The notes: a model not told the origin generated them from the letters alone. 42,141 bases of DNA from Mayfieldus sp038040285 (GCA_038040285.1 JBBPIN010000023.1:1-42141); one strand, 5' to 3'. Positions 21,156 through 30,636 are shown, numbered from the stretch's first letter. Numbers and translations: made by a program.

Positions 21156-22925
21156 CTAGAACTTGTGTCCAGGCACGGATGTCGAGGGCGGACCACCTAG
21201 CGACCCGGGGCCCGCGTGTCTGCCCAGCGGGGGTGCCACGGGGCGCTCGCTGGGGGCGTCGGCGCGGCGCCTGGTCGCCAGCTCGACGATCGCGATCAGG
21301 CAACCACCGAGCACGCTGAGGGACACCGCCAGAGGCAGACCGAACTGGCCGCCCGTGAACATGAGCACAAGCTGCCAGGGCACCGCCCATCCGGCACCGA
21401 GGCTGGAGCCGAGGTAGCCGATCGCAACCAGCGGCACGACCATGCCCAGCGCCAGCGCGACCAGCATCGGCACGAGCTGGCTCCGCAGCTCGGGCAGGGC
21501 GGCGGCAAGCCAGAGGTGGGCGGTCGGAACCAGCAGCAGCGCCATGTACGGGTTGACGAGCCAGACCGCCGCAATCGAGACGAAGATTGCGAGGCCGATC
21601 GCCGGGGTGAGCGCCTCCTCGGCGCCAGCCGGAGGGATCAGGCGGCGAGTCGCGACTACGGTCGCGACGAACGCCGCCGCCAACGCAACCAGCACGAGCG
21701 CCGGACCGAGTCCGAACGAGTGACTCTGGGGGTCGAACGGAAAGGCGGGACGAGGGATCAGGCCAGCCAGCGACAGCGCGTAGGCGAGCACCAGCACGGC
21801 GAGGAAGGGAATCGAGCGCCCGAGCGTCCACAGCAGTGCGCGGCGCACCGGTTCGTTGGCGCGCGAGGCGCCGGCGAGCCCGTCGATCGAGACGAGCCCG
21901 ACCGGGAGCAGCAGCGCGGCCGCAAGCAGCGCCAGCGCCCACCCGGGGATCAGCTTTCCGGCCAGCGGCAGGTAGGCGTCGGGTCCGTGCTCAAGCGGAT
22001 TGGGGAGGCTGTCGAGCGCGAAGACGAGCGAGAGGCTGGCGCGCCCAAAGCCCCCCAGGGCCTCGGGGTCGAGCGAGCCAAGGCCATCCTGCGAGGACCG
22101 CAGCGGGCGATCGCCGGCCGAGGAGATCCCGATCGCATCCGCGCCGCGCTCGATCAGCACCGCCTGCTCCTGGAGGCCGCTTGGGATCGCGAGGCGAAAG
22201 AGGCTGGGGAAGGTGCTGAGGGCGAGCGGGTCGCCTCCCACCTCCGAGCCGACCGCCGCTCGGGCGCTCTGCACGAGCTGGATCGAGGCGCTCTGAGGAC
22301 CCGCCGACCACGGCACCACGAACGGGCGCCGGCCCAGCCCCGAGCCCGGCTGCGACAGCACGATCACCGCCTCGGCCGGCGTGTCCTGAAGCTCTCCTGC
22401 CAGCAGCTTCGCGCCCGCCGCGCCGGCAACCGAACCATCGGTGGAGACGAAGACCAGCGTCTTGCTATGCCGGGCGCCGTCGAAGTCGGAGGCCAGCTCC
22501 AGCAGGGCGGCGGTCGCGGCCCCGCTCGAAACCGCGCAGCGCCCGGCGGCGCAATCGCGCGGCGCAACGATCACGATGCGGCGCTCCGAGAGACCCGGGA
22601 GCACAAGGCTCACGTTTCGCATTTGCACCTCATTGCCGTTGAAGTCGCCGCTGAAACGCTGTTCGGACACCGACCCACCCTGTATCGCCCGGAAGCGCTC
22701 GGTGACGAAGTCCGCGGCGGCGGCGGCGCCCCTGCTCCCGGGCTCACGCTTTGGTGCGACGGCAAGCAGCTGGTGGTCGAGCGCAGCAGCGTGGTTCCCA
22801 TCGAAGGCGTCGGCCGCGACGTCGCTTCGCAGCGGCGGCGGTCGCGAGACGACGGAGAACATCAGCACCACCGCCGCGGCGAGGGCGAGGAGCAGACCAG
22901 CTCTGTACAGGCGCGGTTGAAGCAT
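21156..22925 (-). CDS. M28-peptidase-like domain fused to membrane helices, likely inactive
   Basis: This 589-residue protein has an N-terminal anchor and an extracytoplasmic M28-like domain (residues about 40-310): EPGSRGAAAAADFVTERF, then SSGAATAALLELASDF where active enzymes have the DNxSG zinc ligand, and VFVSTDGSVAGAAGAKLLAG where active ones have the EE(x)GLxGS motif. The metal-binding residues are thus replaced. About seven or eight membrane helices follow. It is similar in outline to GPAA1-like or inactive M28 membrane proteins. It lies divergent to the response regulator gene, separated by about 109 bases that could hold a shared promoter. Confidence 0.7.
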   Translation of the reverse strand: MLQPRLYRAGLLLALAAAVVLMFSVVSRPPPLRSDVAADAFDGNHAAALDHQLLAVAPKREPGSRGAAAAADFVTERFRAIQGGSVSEQRFSGDFNGNEVQMRNVSLVLPGLSERRIVIVAPRDCAAGRCAVSSGAATAALLELASDFDGARHSKTLVFVSTDGSVAGAAGAKLLAGELQDTPAEAVIVLSQPGSGLGRRPFVVPWSAGPQSASIQLVQSARAAVGSEVGGDPLALSTFPSLFRLAIPSGLQEQAVLIERGADAIGISSAGDRPLRSSQDGLGSLDPEALGGFGRASLSLVFALDSLPNPLEHGPDAYLPLAGKLIPGWALALLAAALLLPVGLVSIDGLAGASRANEPVRRALLWTLGRSIPFLAVLVLAYALSLAGLIPRPAFPFDPQSHSFGLGPALVLVALAAAFVATVVATRRLIPPAGAEEALTPAIGLAIFVSIAAVWLVNPYMALLLVPTAHLWLAAALPELRSQLVPMLVALALGMVVPLVAIGYLGSSLGAGWAVPWQLVLMFTGGQFGLPLAVSLSVLGGCLIAIVELATRRRADAPSERPVAPPLGRHAGPGSLGGPPSTSVPGHKF

Positions 22926-23034
22926 CAGCCGGGAAGAAGGCAGGGAAGCAGAAGGCGGGCCGGAGCGCGGGCAGCTCTGTGCCCAATGGTCGATCCCATT
23001 CTGACTTCTGGCCAGCGCCTTCTAACCTCTGTGC

Positions 23035-23739
23035 ATGGCCGAGGGATCGGCGCGAATCCTGCTCGTCGACGACGAGCAGGCCGTGCAGACACTGCTCACC
23101 TATCCGCTTCGTAGAGACGGATACGAGGTGATTGCGGCCCACGACGGCCAGGAGGCGCTGCGCCGCTTCTCCGAGCAGCGCTTCGACCTCGTGGTGCTCG
23201 ACCTGATGCTGCCGAAGCTCGACGGGGTCGAGGTGTGCCGGCGCATGCGCTCGCGCAGCCAGGTCCCGATCATCATGCTGACCGCGAAGGGTGACGAGAT
23301 CGACAAGGTCGTCGGCCTGGAAATGGGCGCCGACGACTACATCACCAAGCCGTTCTCGATGCGGGAGTTCCGCAGCCGCGTGAAGGCGGCGCTGCGGCGC
23401 TCGCGAATGCCGGGAGCCCGGCAGGCGGTCGCGGAGCCGATCCAGAGCGGCGATCTGCACATCGACTTCGAGCGCCGCACGGTGATGGTCCGGCGCGACA
23501 CCGTGCAGCTCACCTACGTCGAGTTCGAGATCCTCGCGGCGCTCGCGCGGGCGCCGGGCCGCGTGCTGTCGCGCGAGACGCTGCTCGAGCACGTCTGGGG
23601 TGACTCCGAGTACCGCGACCCGCGCACGGTCGACGTCCACATCCGACATCTGCGCGAGAAGATCGAGCGCGAATCGCGCACCCCCGAGTACCTGCTCACC
23701 GTGCGCGGGGTCGGATACCGCTTCCGGGAGGAATCCTGA
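23035..23739 (+). CDS. OmpR/PhoB-family response regulator
   Basis: The 234-residue regulator has a receiver domain with the acidic pair Asp12/Asp13, phosphoacceptor Asp56 (VVLDLMLP), Thr83 and Lys105, followed by a C-terminal winged helix (residues about 135-230) with the recognition segment RVLSRETLLEHVWGD and DPRTVDVHIRHLREKI. It is directly followed by its histidine kinase gene. Together with the downstream HtrA gene this resembles the mycobacterial mprA-mprB-pepD order. It probably activates envelope-stress genes; that is an inference. Confidence 0.93.
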   Translation: MAEGSARILLVDDEQAVQTLLTYPLRRDGYEVIAAHDGQEALRRFSEQRFDLVVLDLMLPKLDGVEVCRRMRSRSQVPIIMLTAKGDEIDKVVGLEMGADDYITKPFSMREFRSRVKAALRRSRMPGARQAVAEPIQSGDLHIDFERRTVMVRRDTVQLTYVEFEILAALARAPGRVLSRETLLEHVWGDSEYRDPRTVDVHIRHLREKIERESRTPEYLLTVRGVGYRFREES

Positions 23740-23759
23740 GCGCAGCCCGGGCGGCGACG

Positions 23760-25226
23760 ATGAGATGGCAACGGCTCAACACGGTTCGCAATCGACTTCT
23801 GCTGCTGTTCTTCGGGATCACCGCGGCAGCGATCGGCTTCGTCTACCTCTACGTCGTCCCGCAGCTTCAATCAAGCCTCACCTCCGAGAAGCTGTCACGG
23901 CTCGAGGACCGCAGCACGCAGCAGAGCGCTCGCCTGCTGCGGGCGATGCGGGAGGGGCTATCGCAGCCGCAGCTCGGGGCGCTCTTGCGCCGCGTCTCTC
24001 AGGCGACGGACTCGCGGGTAACGCTGCTCGGCGTGCGCGACGCCGATGGAGTGCCGAGGCCCGCCTTCGTGATCAGCGACTCGCAGGCGCAGTCCAGCTC
24101 GGTCGCGGCCCGATTCGACGTAGCCGCCAAGGCTGCCGAGGGCCAGGCCCGCGCCGGCACCGAGGTGATCTCGGGCTCGCGCAGCGCCGAGGTCGCCCTC
24201 CCGCTGCCTGCGGCGCGTCCGGTATGGATCGCCGTCTTCTCGCAGACGCTCGGCGAGGTGGCCGACAACGTGGCGCTGATCAAGCGCCAGATCCTGATCG
24301 CCGGGGCAATCGCACTCGCCCTCTCACTGCTGGCCGGGTTCTGGGCAGCTCGGGCGATCTCGCGCCGCCTCAGCCGCCTCGACCGGGCCGCCCAGAGGGT
24401 CGCGCGCGGCGACTTCGCCCCTATCCCGGTTGACTCCTCGGACGAACTGGGCCAGCTTGCGGGCACCTTCAACGACATGCAGCGTCGCCTCGCCGAGCTC
24501 GACCACGCCCGCAAGCAGTTCATCGCCAACGCATCGCATGAGCTGCGCACGCCGATCTTCTCGCTGGGAGGGTTCGTCGAGCTGCTCGACGAGGAGGACC
24601 CCGACCCCGAGGCGCGGGCCGAGTTCGTTCGCACGATGCGCGAGCAGGTGGTGCGGCTGACCAAGCTGACCACCGACCTGCTCGACCTCTCGAGACTGGA
24701 CGCCGGGGCGCTGGAGATCTCTACCGGGACCGTGGACCTCGGCGAGCTGGCGACGGAGATCGCCCGCGAGTTCGGTCCCGCCGCCGACCTCCACGGCTCG
24801 AGACTGGAGGTGCGAACCCCCGAGCGCCGGGCGCTGGCCGAGGCCGACCCCGATCGAGTGCGGCAGATCATCCGTATCCTGCTCGACAACGCCCTCGGCC
24901 ACACCCCCGAAGGCGTCAAGGTGACCGTGACGACGACCCAAGACAGCGGACGCGCGGAGCTGATCGTCTCCGACGAGGGCGGCCCCGGAATCGGGCCCCG
25001 CGCCCAGGCGCAGATCTTCGAGCGCTTCCACACCGGCGACTCCGTGAGCGGCTCGGGCCTCGGCCTGGCGATCGCCCGTGAGCTCGCCGAGCGCATGGAG
25101 GGTCGCCTCGGCGTCGTCTCCAGCAAGGGCTTCACCGCGTTCATCCTCGATCTTCCGCTCGCTCGCCCCGCACCGAGCCCGTCGCGGGGAGAGCCCGACG
25201 AGGCGCCCAGCGGAGCCACTGCATGA
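23760..25226 (+). CDS. Sensor histidine kinase with HAMP domain
   Basis: This 488-residue membrane kinase has a first helix (residues about 12-33), an extracytoplasmic sensor domain of about 140 residues, a second helix (about 177-197), a HAMP linker, and HisKA with phosphorylated His260 in ASHELRTP. The HATPase domain holds the N-box (LLDNALGH), the G1 box DEGGPGIG and the G2 box GSGLGLAIA. It phosphorylates the response regulator encoded upstream. Its stop overlaps the start of the HtrA gene by four bases, indicating shared translation. Confidence 0.93.
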   Translation: MRWQRLNTVRNRLLLLFFGITAAAIGFVYLYVVPQLQSSLTSEKLSRLEDRSTQQSARLLRAMREGLSQPQLGALLRRVSQATDSRVTLLGVRDADGVPRPAFVISDSQAQSSSVAARFDVAAKAAEGQARAGTEVISGSRSAEVALPLPAARPVWIAVFSQTLGEVADNVALIKRQILIAGAIALALSLLAGFWAARAISRRLSRLDRAAQRVARGDFAPIPVDSSDELGQLAGTFNDMQRRLAELDHARKQFIANASHELRTPIFSLGGFVELLDEEDPDPEARAEFVRTMREQVVRLTKLTTDLLDLSRLDAGALEISTGTVDLGELATEIAREFGPAADLHGSRLEVRTPERRALAEADPDRVRQIIRILLDNALGHTPEGVKVTVTTTQDSGRAELIVSDEGGPGIGPRAQAQIFERFHTGDSVSGSGLGLAIARELAERMEGRLGVVSSKGFTAFILDLPLARPAPSPSRGEPDEAPSGATA

Positions 25227-26416
25227 GGCTTCGCGGGACCGGCAGGGGACGGTTCGCGAGTCGCGCCGCGATGGCGTGCGCCACCGCGGCGACGGTGGTG
25301 CTGGCGGCCTGCGGCAGTGGGGGCAGCGGGAACAACGGCAAGTCGGCGGGCGCGACGGCCGCGGCTCCGCCGCCCCCCCGGGTCGTCGTGCAGGCGTCCG
25401 GGAGCCAGTTCAACCCAGTGCAGATCTATCGGCGAGCCGCACCTGGGGTGGTCACCGTGCTGTCGGTCTTCGGCGGCAGCGGGCTGCTCGGCCAGGCTGC
25501 GGCGGGCCAGGGATCGGGATTCGTGCTCAACAAGGACGGTGAGATCGTCACCAACGCCCATGTGGTCAGCCAGGGAGAGGGCGCGAACCTCAGCAAGGCC
25601 AACCAGGTGTACGTGGAGTTTGCGGACCGAAACCGGGTCTCCGCCCAGGTGCTCGGCGTCGACCCGTTCGCCGACGTGGCGCTGATCAAGGTCGAGCCCG
25701 ACGGGCTCGACCTGGTCCCATTGCAGCTCGGCAACGACGCGAAGCTTCAGGTCGGTGATCCAGTGGCCGCGATCGGCAGCCCGTTCGGCGAGCAGCAATC
25801 GCTCACCGTGGGCATCGTCTCGGCCAAGAAGCGCTCGGTGAAGTCGCTGACCCAGTTTCAGATCGAGAACGCGATCCAGACCGACGCGGCGATCAATCCG
25901 GGCAACTCCGGAGGCCCGCTGCTCGACGCGAACGCCAACGTGGTCGGCATCAACCAACAGATAGAGACCCGCTCCGACACCAACGCCGGAGTCGGCTTCG
26001 CGGTTCCGATCTCGGCCATAAAGCGGTCGCTGGACCAGCTGCGCACCAACGGCAAGGCCGAGTACGACTACATAGGGGTCTCGAGCCAAGCGCTTTACCC
26101 GCAGCTTTCCCAGCACCTGGGGCTCGACACCGACTACGGGGGACTGATCGCCAAGGTCGTTCCCGGCGGTCCCGCCGACCAGGCGGGCCTGAAGGGCGCC
26201 GATCACACGATCCACTTCCAGGCCTCGCCGGTGAGGGTCGGAGGCGACATCATCCTGGCGGTCAACGGCAAGAAGGTGGTTGGGCCCAGCGACCTCTCCA
26301 TCTTCATCGCGCAGTACAAGCCCGGCGACCACGTGACGCTCCAGATCCTCCGCGACGGGCAGCACCAGAGCGTCGACGTCACGCTTGGCACGCGGCCGAC
26401 CGGGTCCTCCGGGTAG
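25223..26416 (+). CDS. HtrA/DegP-like serine protease lipoprotein
   Basis: This 397-residue protease starts with a lipoprotein signal peptide and lipobox (VLAAC, Cys30 as attachment site), followed by a Gly/Ser linker. The trypsin-like domain has His113 (TNAHVVS), Asp151 (DPFADVALI) and Ser229 (GNSGGPL). A PDZ domain occupies about residues 290-390 (GLIAKVVPGGPADQAGLKG). It is expected to act on misfolded envelope proteins outside the membrane. It is co-translated with the histidine kinase through an ATGA overlap, consistent with a stress-sensing operon. Confidence 0.93.
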   Translation: MRLRGTGRGRFASRAAMACATAATVVLAACGSGGSGNNGKSAGATAAAPPPPRVVVQASGSQFNPVQIYRRAAPGVVTVLSVFGGSGLLGQAAAGQGSGFVLNKDGEIVTNAHVVSQGEGANLSKANQVYVEFADRNRVSAQVLGVDPFADVALIKVEPDGLDLVPLQLGNDAKLQVGDPVAAIGSPFGEQQSLTVGIVSAKKRSVKSLTQFQIENAIQTDAAINPGNSGGPLLDANANVVGINQQIETRSDTNAGVGFAVPISAIKRSLDQLRTNGKAEYDYIGVSSQALYPQLSQHLGLDTDYGGLIAKVVPGGPADQAGLKGADHTIHFQASPVRVGGDIILAVNGKKVVGPSDLSIFIAQYKPGDHVTLQILRDGQHQSVDVTLGTRPTGSSG

Positions 26417-26428
26417 ACCACGGCCGCC

Positions 26429-27376
26429 GTGTCCGTCGCTCCACCCCGGGCGCTCTGCTCCGATCTCGCGCTGGCGCTGCGAGCCGAATTGATCGGCGAG
26501 CTGGGATCCCATCGCGGGCGCGACCACGTCGGCGCCGACGGCGGTCGCGGCGAGGGCGGCGACGTCACGTTCGCGATCGACGAGCGCGCCGAGTCGCTGA
26601 TGGAGAGCTTCCTTGCCGAGCGGGCGCCGGAGGTCGCCTTCTACTCCGAGGATCGCGGCATGGTCACCCCGGCGGACCGTGATCCGTCCTGGGTGCTGAT
26701 CGTCGACCCGATCGACGGCACGCGCCCGGCCCTGGCCGGCTTCGAGTCGGCCTGCGTGTCGATCGCCGCGGCGCGATTGGAAGGCGAACCGACGATGGGA
26801 GACGTGGCAATCGGCTGCATCGTCGAGATCAAGAGCGGCGCCGCCTTCATCGCCGAGCGCGGTGCGGGCCTTCACCCGGCGCCCCAGCTGTCCTCGAACA
26901 CACGATTGGAGCGGATGTTCTGGACCTACGGTCTGCGCGGACGCCCGGCGCGGCAGACGATCGAGGTGCTCGCGGAGCTGATCGACGCCTCCTCGGTCGG
27001 CGGCGCCACCTTCGACCTCGGCTCGGCGACTTACGACATGACGCGGATCGCGACCGGGCAGCTCGACGCCTACGTCGAGCCGGGCCCGCGCATGGTCTCC
27101 GACCTGCCCGGCATGCGGGCGCAGTTCGAACGGGTCGGCGAAGGCGCGGTGCTCAACAACTCGCCCTACGACCTCGCCGCGGCGGCCCTCTGTCTCGAGG
27201 AGGCCGGCGCGGTGGTCACCGACGCCTACGGCGCGCCGCTTGCCTCCCGTCCGCTGCTCGGCTCGGGGGCCGACTTTCAGATCTCATGCATCACCGCCGC
27301 GAACCGAGACCTTCATGCGAAGATCTGCGCCGCCATCGACGCAGGAATCGAACGTCTTGCGACGGCTTCAGGCTGA
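26429..27376 (+). CDS. Inositol-monophosphatase-like sugar phosphatase
   Basis: The 315-residue protein carries IMPase/FBPase-superfamily motifs: the metal-ligand motif FYSEDRG, the signature IVDPIDGTRP (DPxDGT) and a C-terminal block SPYDLAAAALCLEEAGAVVTD (family WDxAA region, with P-Y in place of W). It should hydrolyse a sugar or inositol phosphate with Mg2+. The likely GTG start is 26429. It lies 12 bases after the HtrA gene and 34 bases before the TreT-like glycosyltransferase, so it may dephosphorylate a product of the downstream GT20 enzyme. That link is inferred. Confidence 0.75.
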   Translation: MSVAPPRALCSDLALALRAELIGELGSHRGRDHVGADGGRGEGGDVTFAIDERAESLMESFLAERAPEVAFYSEDRGMVTPADRDPSWVLIVDPIDGTRPALAGFESACVSIAAARLEGEPTMGDVAIGCIVEIKSGAAFIAERGAGLHPAPQLSSNTRLERMFWTYGLRGRPARQTIEVLAELIDASSVGGATFDLGSATYDMTRIATGQLDAYVEPGPRMVSDLPGMRAQFERVGEGAVLNNSPYDLAAAALCLEEAGAVVTDAYGAPLASRPLLGSGADFQISCITAANRDLHAKICAAIDAGIERLATASG

Positions 27377-27410
27377 TAGACGCCACTCCAACTGAAACGG
27401 GGTTTCGGGC

Positions 27411-28655
27411 TTGCTTCAGGAAGTCGCACTAGGGGACAAAACGCTGGCCGACTACACGCATCTTTGCGGCCGCGAGCTGATCGAGCGAATCCGCGAGCTT
27501 GCGGGACCGCTTGAGGGGCGCCGTGTCCTGCACGTCAGCGGGACTGCATTCGGCGGCGGGGTCTCGGAGATCCTCTACACGCTGGTGCCGCTGATGCGCT
27601 CCGTCGGGCTCGACGCACACTGGCAGGTGATACTGGGCCAGGAGGAGTTCTTCAACGCGACCAAGCTCCTCCACAACTCGCTGCAGGGGGACGAGACCAC
27701 ACTGAGCGACGAGCAGTGGGAGCTCTTCGATCGCGTCAACGAGCTGAATGGGCGGGCGATCAACGAGGACTGGGACGTGATCATCGTCCACGACCCGCAG
27801 CCGATCGGCGTGCGGTCGGTGGCCGCCGGGCACGCGAAGTGCTGGATCTGGCGCTGCCACATAGACCTCTCCGAACCCAACCCGGCGCCGATCGAGAGGC
27901 TGCTGCCGCAGATGCACGAATACGACGCGACCGTCTGGCACATGCAGCAGTACGTCCCCGAGGGCCTCGACGGGAACACGGGCCCCGAAATCCGCATCGT
28001 CCCCCCGGCGATCGACCCGCTGTCGCCGAAGAACATGGCGCTCTCGCCCGAGGACGCTTCTTTCGTCTGCGGCCAGTTCGGGATCGACATCGACCGGCCG
28101 CTGATGTGCCAGGTCTCCCGCTTCGATCCCTGGAAGGACCCGATCGGGGTGATCGACGCCTATCGCGTGGTCACCCGCCAGATGCCCGAGGTGCAGCTGG
28201 CGCTGGTCGGTTCGATGGCCACCGACGATCCGGAGGGCTGGGACTTCTTCCAGAAGACCTTCGAGTACGCGGACTCCGACCCCGACATCAAGATCCTCAA
28301 CAACCTCAACAACGTCGGCGCGATCGAGGTCAACGCCTTCCAGTCGCAGTCCGATGTCGTGCTTCAGAAATCGATTCGCGAGGGCTTCGGGTTGACGGTC
28401 ACCGAGGCGCTGTGGAAGGTGCGGCCAGTCGTGGCCGGCAACGTCGGCGGCATCCCGTTGCAGATCTCCGACGGCGAGAGCGGCTTTCTGGTCAACTCGC
28501 CCCAGGAGGCCGCGGCGCGCTCGCTGGAGATCCTCACCGACCCGGCGCTGGGCAAGTTCCTGGGCCGCAAGGGCAAGGAGCACACGCGGGCCCATTTCCT
28601 CACCCCGCGCCTGCTGCGCGACTGGCTCGAGATGTTCACTGACCTGGAGGTCTAG
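27411..28655 (+). CDS. GT4 glycosyltransferase, TreT-like trehalose synthase
   Basis: The 414-residue protein has two Rossmann domains of GT-B fold. The N-terminal HVSGTAFGGGVSEILYTL, the catalytic-cleft IWRCHIDLSE, and the nucleotide-sugar site QKSIREGFGLTVTEALWK (E-x7-E) with VSRFDPWKDP match retaining GT4 enzymes of the TreT/trehalose synthase subfamily, which join NDP-glucose and glucose. The TTG at 27411 gives a start (MLQEVALGDK) typical of that subfamily. It probably makes trehalose or a similar compatible solute. It is followed within 24 bases by an OtsA-like gene. Confidence 0.85.
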   Translation: MLQEVALGDKTLADYTHLCGRELIERIRELAGPLEGRRVLHVSGTAFGGGVSEILYTLVPLMRSVGLDAHWQVILGQEEFFNATKLLHNSLQGDETTLSDEQWELFDRVNELNGRAINEDWDVIIVHDPQPIGVRSVAAGHAKCWIWRCHIDLSEPNPAPIERLLPQMHEYDATVWHMQQYVPEGLDGNTGPEIRIVPPAIDPLSPKNMALSPEDASFVCGQFGIDIDRPLMCQVSRFDPWKDPIGVIDAYRVVTRQMPEVQLALVGSMATDDPEGWDFFQKTFEYADSDPDIKILNNLNNVGAIEVNAFQSQSDVVLQKSIREGFGLTVTEALWKVRPVVAGNVGGIPLQISDGESGFLVNSPQEAAARSLEILTDPALGKFLGRKGKEHTRAHFLTPRLLRDWLEMFTDLEV

Positions 28656-28678
28656 TCGCTGACGGGTACCCTCACCCC

Positions 28679-30151
28679 ATGCCCGACATTCCGCGCCTAG
28701 TCATCGTCTCCAATCGCGGTCCTGCCCAGTTCGAACGAGACGAGCAGGGAAATCGCCGGGTGAACAGGGGCGGCGGCGGCCTGGTGACCGCGCTTTCCGG
28801 CCTCGTCTCGCACCGAGATGCGCTCTGGATCGCCTCGACGATGACCGACGAGGACGTCGCCGTCTCCGAGGAGACCGACGGGCCGATCGAGATCGAGATC
28901 GAGGGCGTCACCTACCGGCTCTGCCTGGTCGAGAGCGACCCCGACTCCTACGACCGCTTCTACAACGTGATCGCCAACCCGATCCTCTGGTTCATCCAGC
29001 ACTACCTGTGGGACCTCTCCAACGCCCCCGACATCCGCGAGGAGGAGCTCGACGCCTGGGAGTTCGGCTACAAGGTGGTCAACGAGGACATCGCCGGCGA
29101 GGTCGTCAGGCAGATCCGCGACGACACCGAGCCGCTGGTCATGCTCCACGACTACCACCTCTACACGGCGCCCGCCCTGATCCGCGCCGAGCGACCCGAT
29201 GCGTTCCTTCACCACTTCGTGCACACCCCGTGGTCGCAGCCGGACAGCTGGCGGGTGCTGCCGGGACGCTGGCGCGAGGAGATCTACCGCGGCATGCTCG
29301 CCAACGACATCATCGGCTTCCACACCAGCGCCTACTGCCGCAACTTCCTGCGCTGCTGCCAGGAGCTTCTCGAGCTCGACGTCAGCTATGGCGACCTCAG
29401 TGTCAGCCATCCCGGCGGCGAGACCTGGGTGCGCGCCTACCCGCTGGCGGTCGACGCGGAGCGGCTGGAGCGGGCGGCCGCCTCCGAGGAGGTCGCCGAG
29501 GCCGAGCGCGAGGTGCTCGGGCGTCGCCGCGAGCATCTGATCATCCGCGTCGATCGCGCCGACCTGTCCAAGAACGTGCTGCGCGGATTCACCGCCTTCG
29601 ACACCTTCCTCGCCCAGCACCCCGAGTTCCGCGAGAAGGTGACCTTCATCGCGCACCTGCAGCCTTCGCGGCAGGACGTTGCCGAATACCAGGAGTACCT
29701 GGAGCGAATCGAGGCGCTGGTAGCGGTCATCAACCACCGCCACGGCACCACCGACTGGATGCCGATCGACCTGCGGATCTACGAGAACTTCCACGACGCG
29801 GTCGCCCGCTACAAGCAGTTCGACCTGCTGATGGTCAACTCGATCTTCGACGGCATGAACCTGGTCGCCAAGGAGGCGCCGATCGTCAACACGCGCTCCG
29901 GCGTGCTGATGCTCTCCGAGAACACCGGCTCGCACGAGGAGCTGGCCGACTGCGCGCTGTCGGTGAACCCGTTCGACATCCAGGAGCAGGCCGACACGAT
30001 CTACCGGGCGCTGACCATGGACATGGAGGAGCGGCGCGTGCGTGCGCAGCGTCTGCGCGAGATCATCCTCTCCCGCGATCCCGGCGACTGGGTCGACGAG
30101 CAGCTCGCCGACATCCGCCTGAAACGCGGCGATCGGGCGGCGGTGGGTTAG
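28679..30151 (+). CDS. otsA: GT20 trehalose-6-phosphate synthase-like protein
   Basis: This 490-residue GT20 enzyme has the N-terminal SNRGP motif, GGGGLVTAL, the acceptor-binding HDYHLY, DRADLSKN in place of the usual DRLDYTKG, and GMNLVAKE near the donor site. The strand that normally reads FLHIPFP is FVHTPWSQPD here, so the acceptor could differ from glucose-6-phosphate (for example in glucosylglycerol-type synthases). No OtsB phosphatase gene is near. It closes the three-gene sugar cluster. Confidence 0.8.
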   Translation: MPDIPRLVIVSNRGPAQFERDEQGNRRVNRGGGGLVTALSGLVSHRDALWIASTMTDEDVAVSEETDGPIEIEIEGVTYRLCLVESDPDSYDRFYNVIANPILWFIQHYLWDLSNAPDIREEELDAWEFGYKVVNEDIAGEVVRQIRDDTEPLVMLHDYHLYTAPALIRAERPDAFLHHFVHTPWSQPDSWRVLPGRWREEIYRGMLANDIIGFHTSAYCRNFLRCCQELLELDVSYGDLSVSHPGGETWVRAYPLAVDAERLERAAASEEVAEAEREVLGRRREHLIIRVDRADLSKNVLRGFTAFDTFLAQHPEFREKVTFIAHLQPSRQDVAEYQEYLERIEALVAVINHRHGTTDWMPIDLRIYENFHDAVARYKQFDLLMVNSIFDGMNLVAKEAPIVNTRSGVLMLSENTGSHEELADCALSVNPFDIQEQADTIYRALTMDMEERRVRAQRLREIILSRDPGDWVDEQLADIRLKRGDRAAVG

Positions 30152-30152
30152 T

Positions 30153-30189
<37 letters not shown>

Positions 30190-30193
<4 letters not shown>

Positions 30194-30636
30194 AAGCCGA
30201 ATTCGGGCCGCGGCGGCGGGGCTGGCGGAGCTGGTGGCGGAACCGCGTTCGGAGCCGGCGGCGGGAGCGGAGGCGCGGCGGGCGTGGGGTGCGGACCCTG
30301 CGGATAAGAAGGCCGGTGACCACGTCCCTGGCGCCGCGGATGCTGGCGCTCGGCATGCCGATCCCGCTGCCGAGGCCGGCGACCCGGCTTGGCATCGTGC
30401 CCCCGCCCTGTCGCATCGTGGGGGCGGCGGCGGGCACCTGGCGGCCGGGGCTTCGGCCCCTGACGCAAGGCGGGCGGGTGCGATCGAGAACGTGCCCGCG
30501 GCAGGCCGACATCGGGCTCCAGCGGCGGCGGCTCCGGTGCGCGCATCAGCCCCGGGGCGACCCTGACGATCGCCACGCAGGCGACAATCGCGGCGCCCAG
30601 ACGCCCGGCGCTCTGCCATCGGATTCGCCTCCACAC
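30190..30636 (-). CDS. Membrane-anchored Pro/Arg-rich protein, unknown function
   Basis: The 148-residue product begins with one hydrophobic stretch (GAAIVACVAIVRVAPGL, residues about 14-30) that could act as a signal anchor. A long Pro, Arg and His-rich low-complexity tail follows, ending PPRPEFGF. It has no catalytic motif. The GTG at 30636 is preceded by AGGGAGGG but at a short distance, so the start is uncertain. Two other frames are also open, but this is the only one with a credible membrane anchor. It may interact with cell-wall polymers. It converges on otsA. Confidence 0.5.

Noticed and set aside
21141..21160. Short palindrome AGTAC-TCG-GTACT near the end of the M28-like gene
   Set aside because: Five base pairs with a three-base loop overlapping the stop codon are too weak to call a terminator or operator.
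23999..26875. Very long minus-strand frame of 958 codons
   Set aside because: It is antisense to the histidine kinase and HtrA genes, both with complete domain sets. Long antisense frames are common in this GC-rich DNA.
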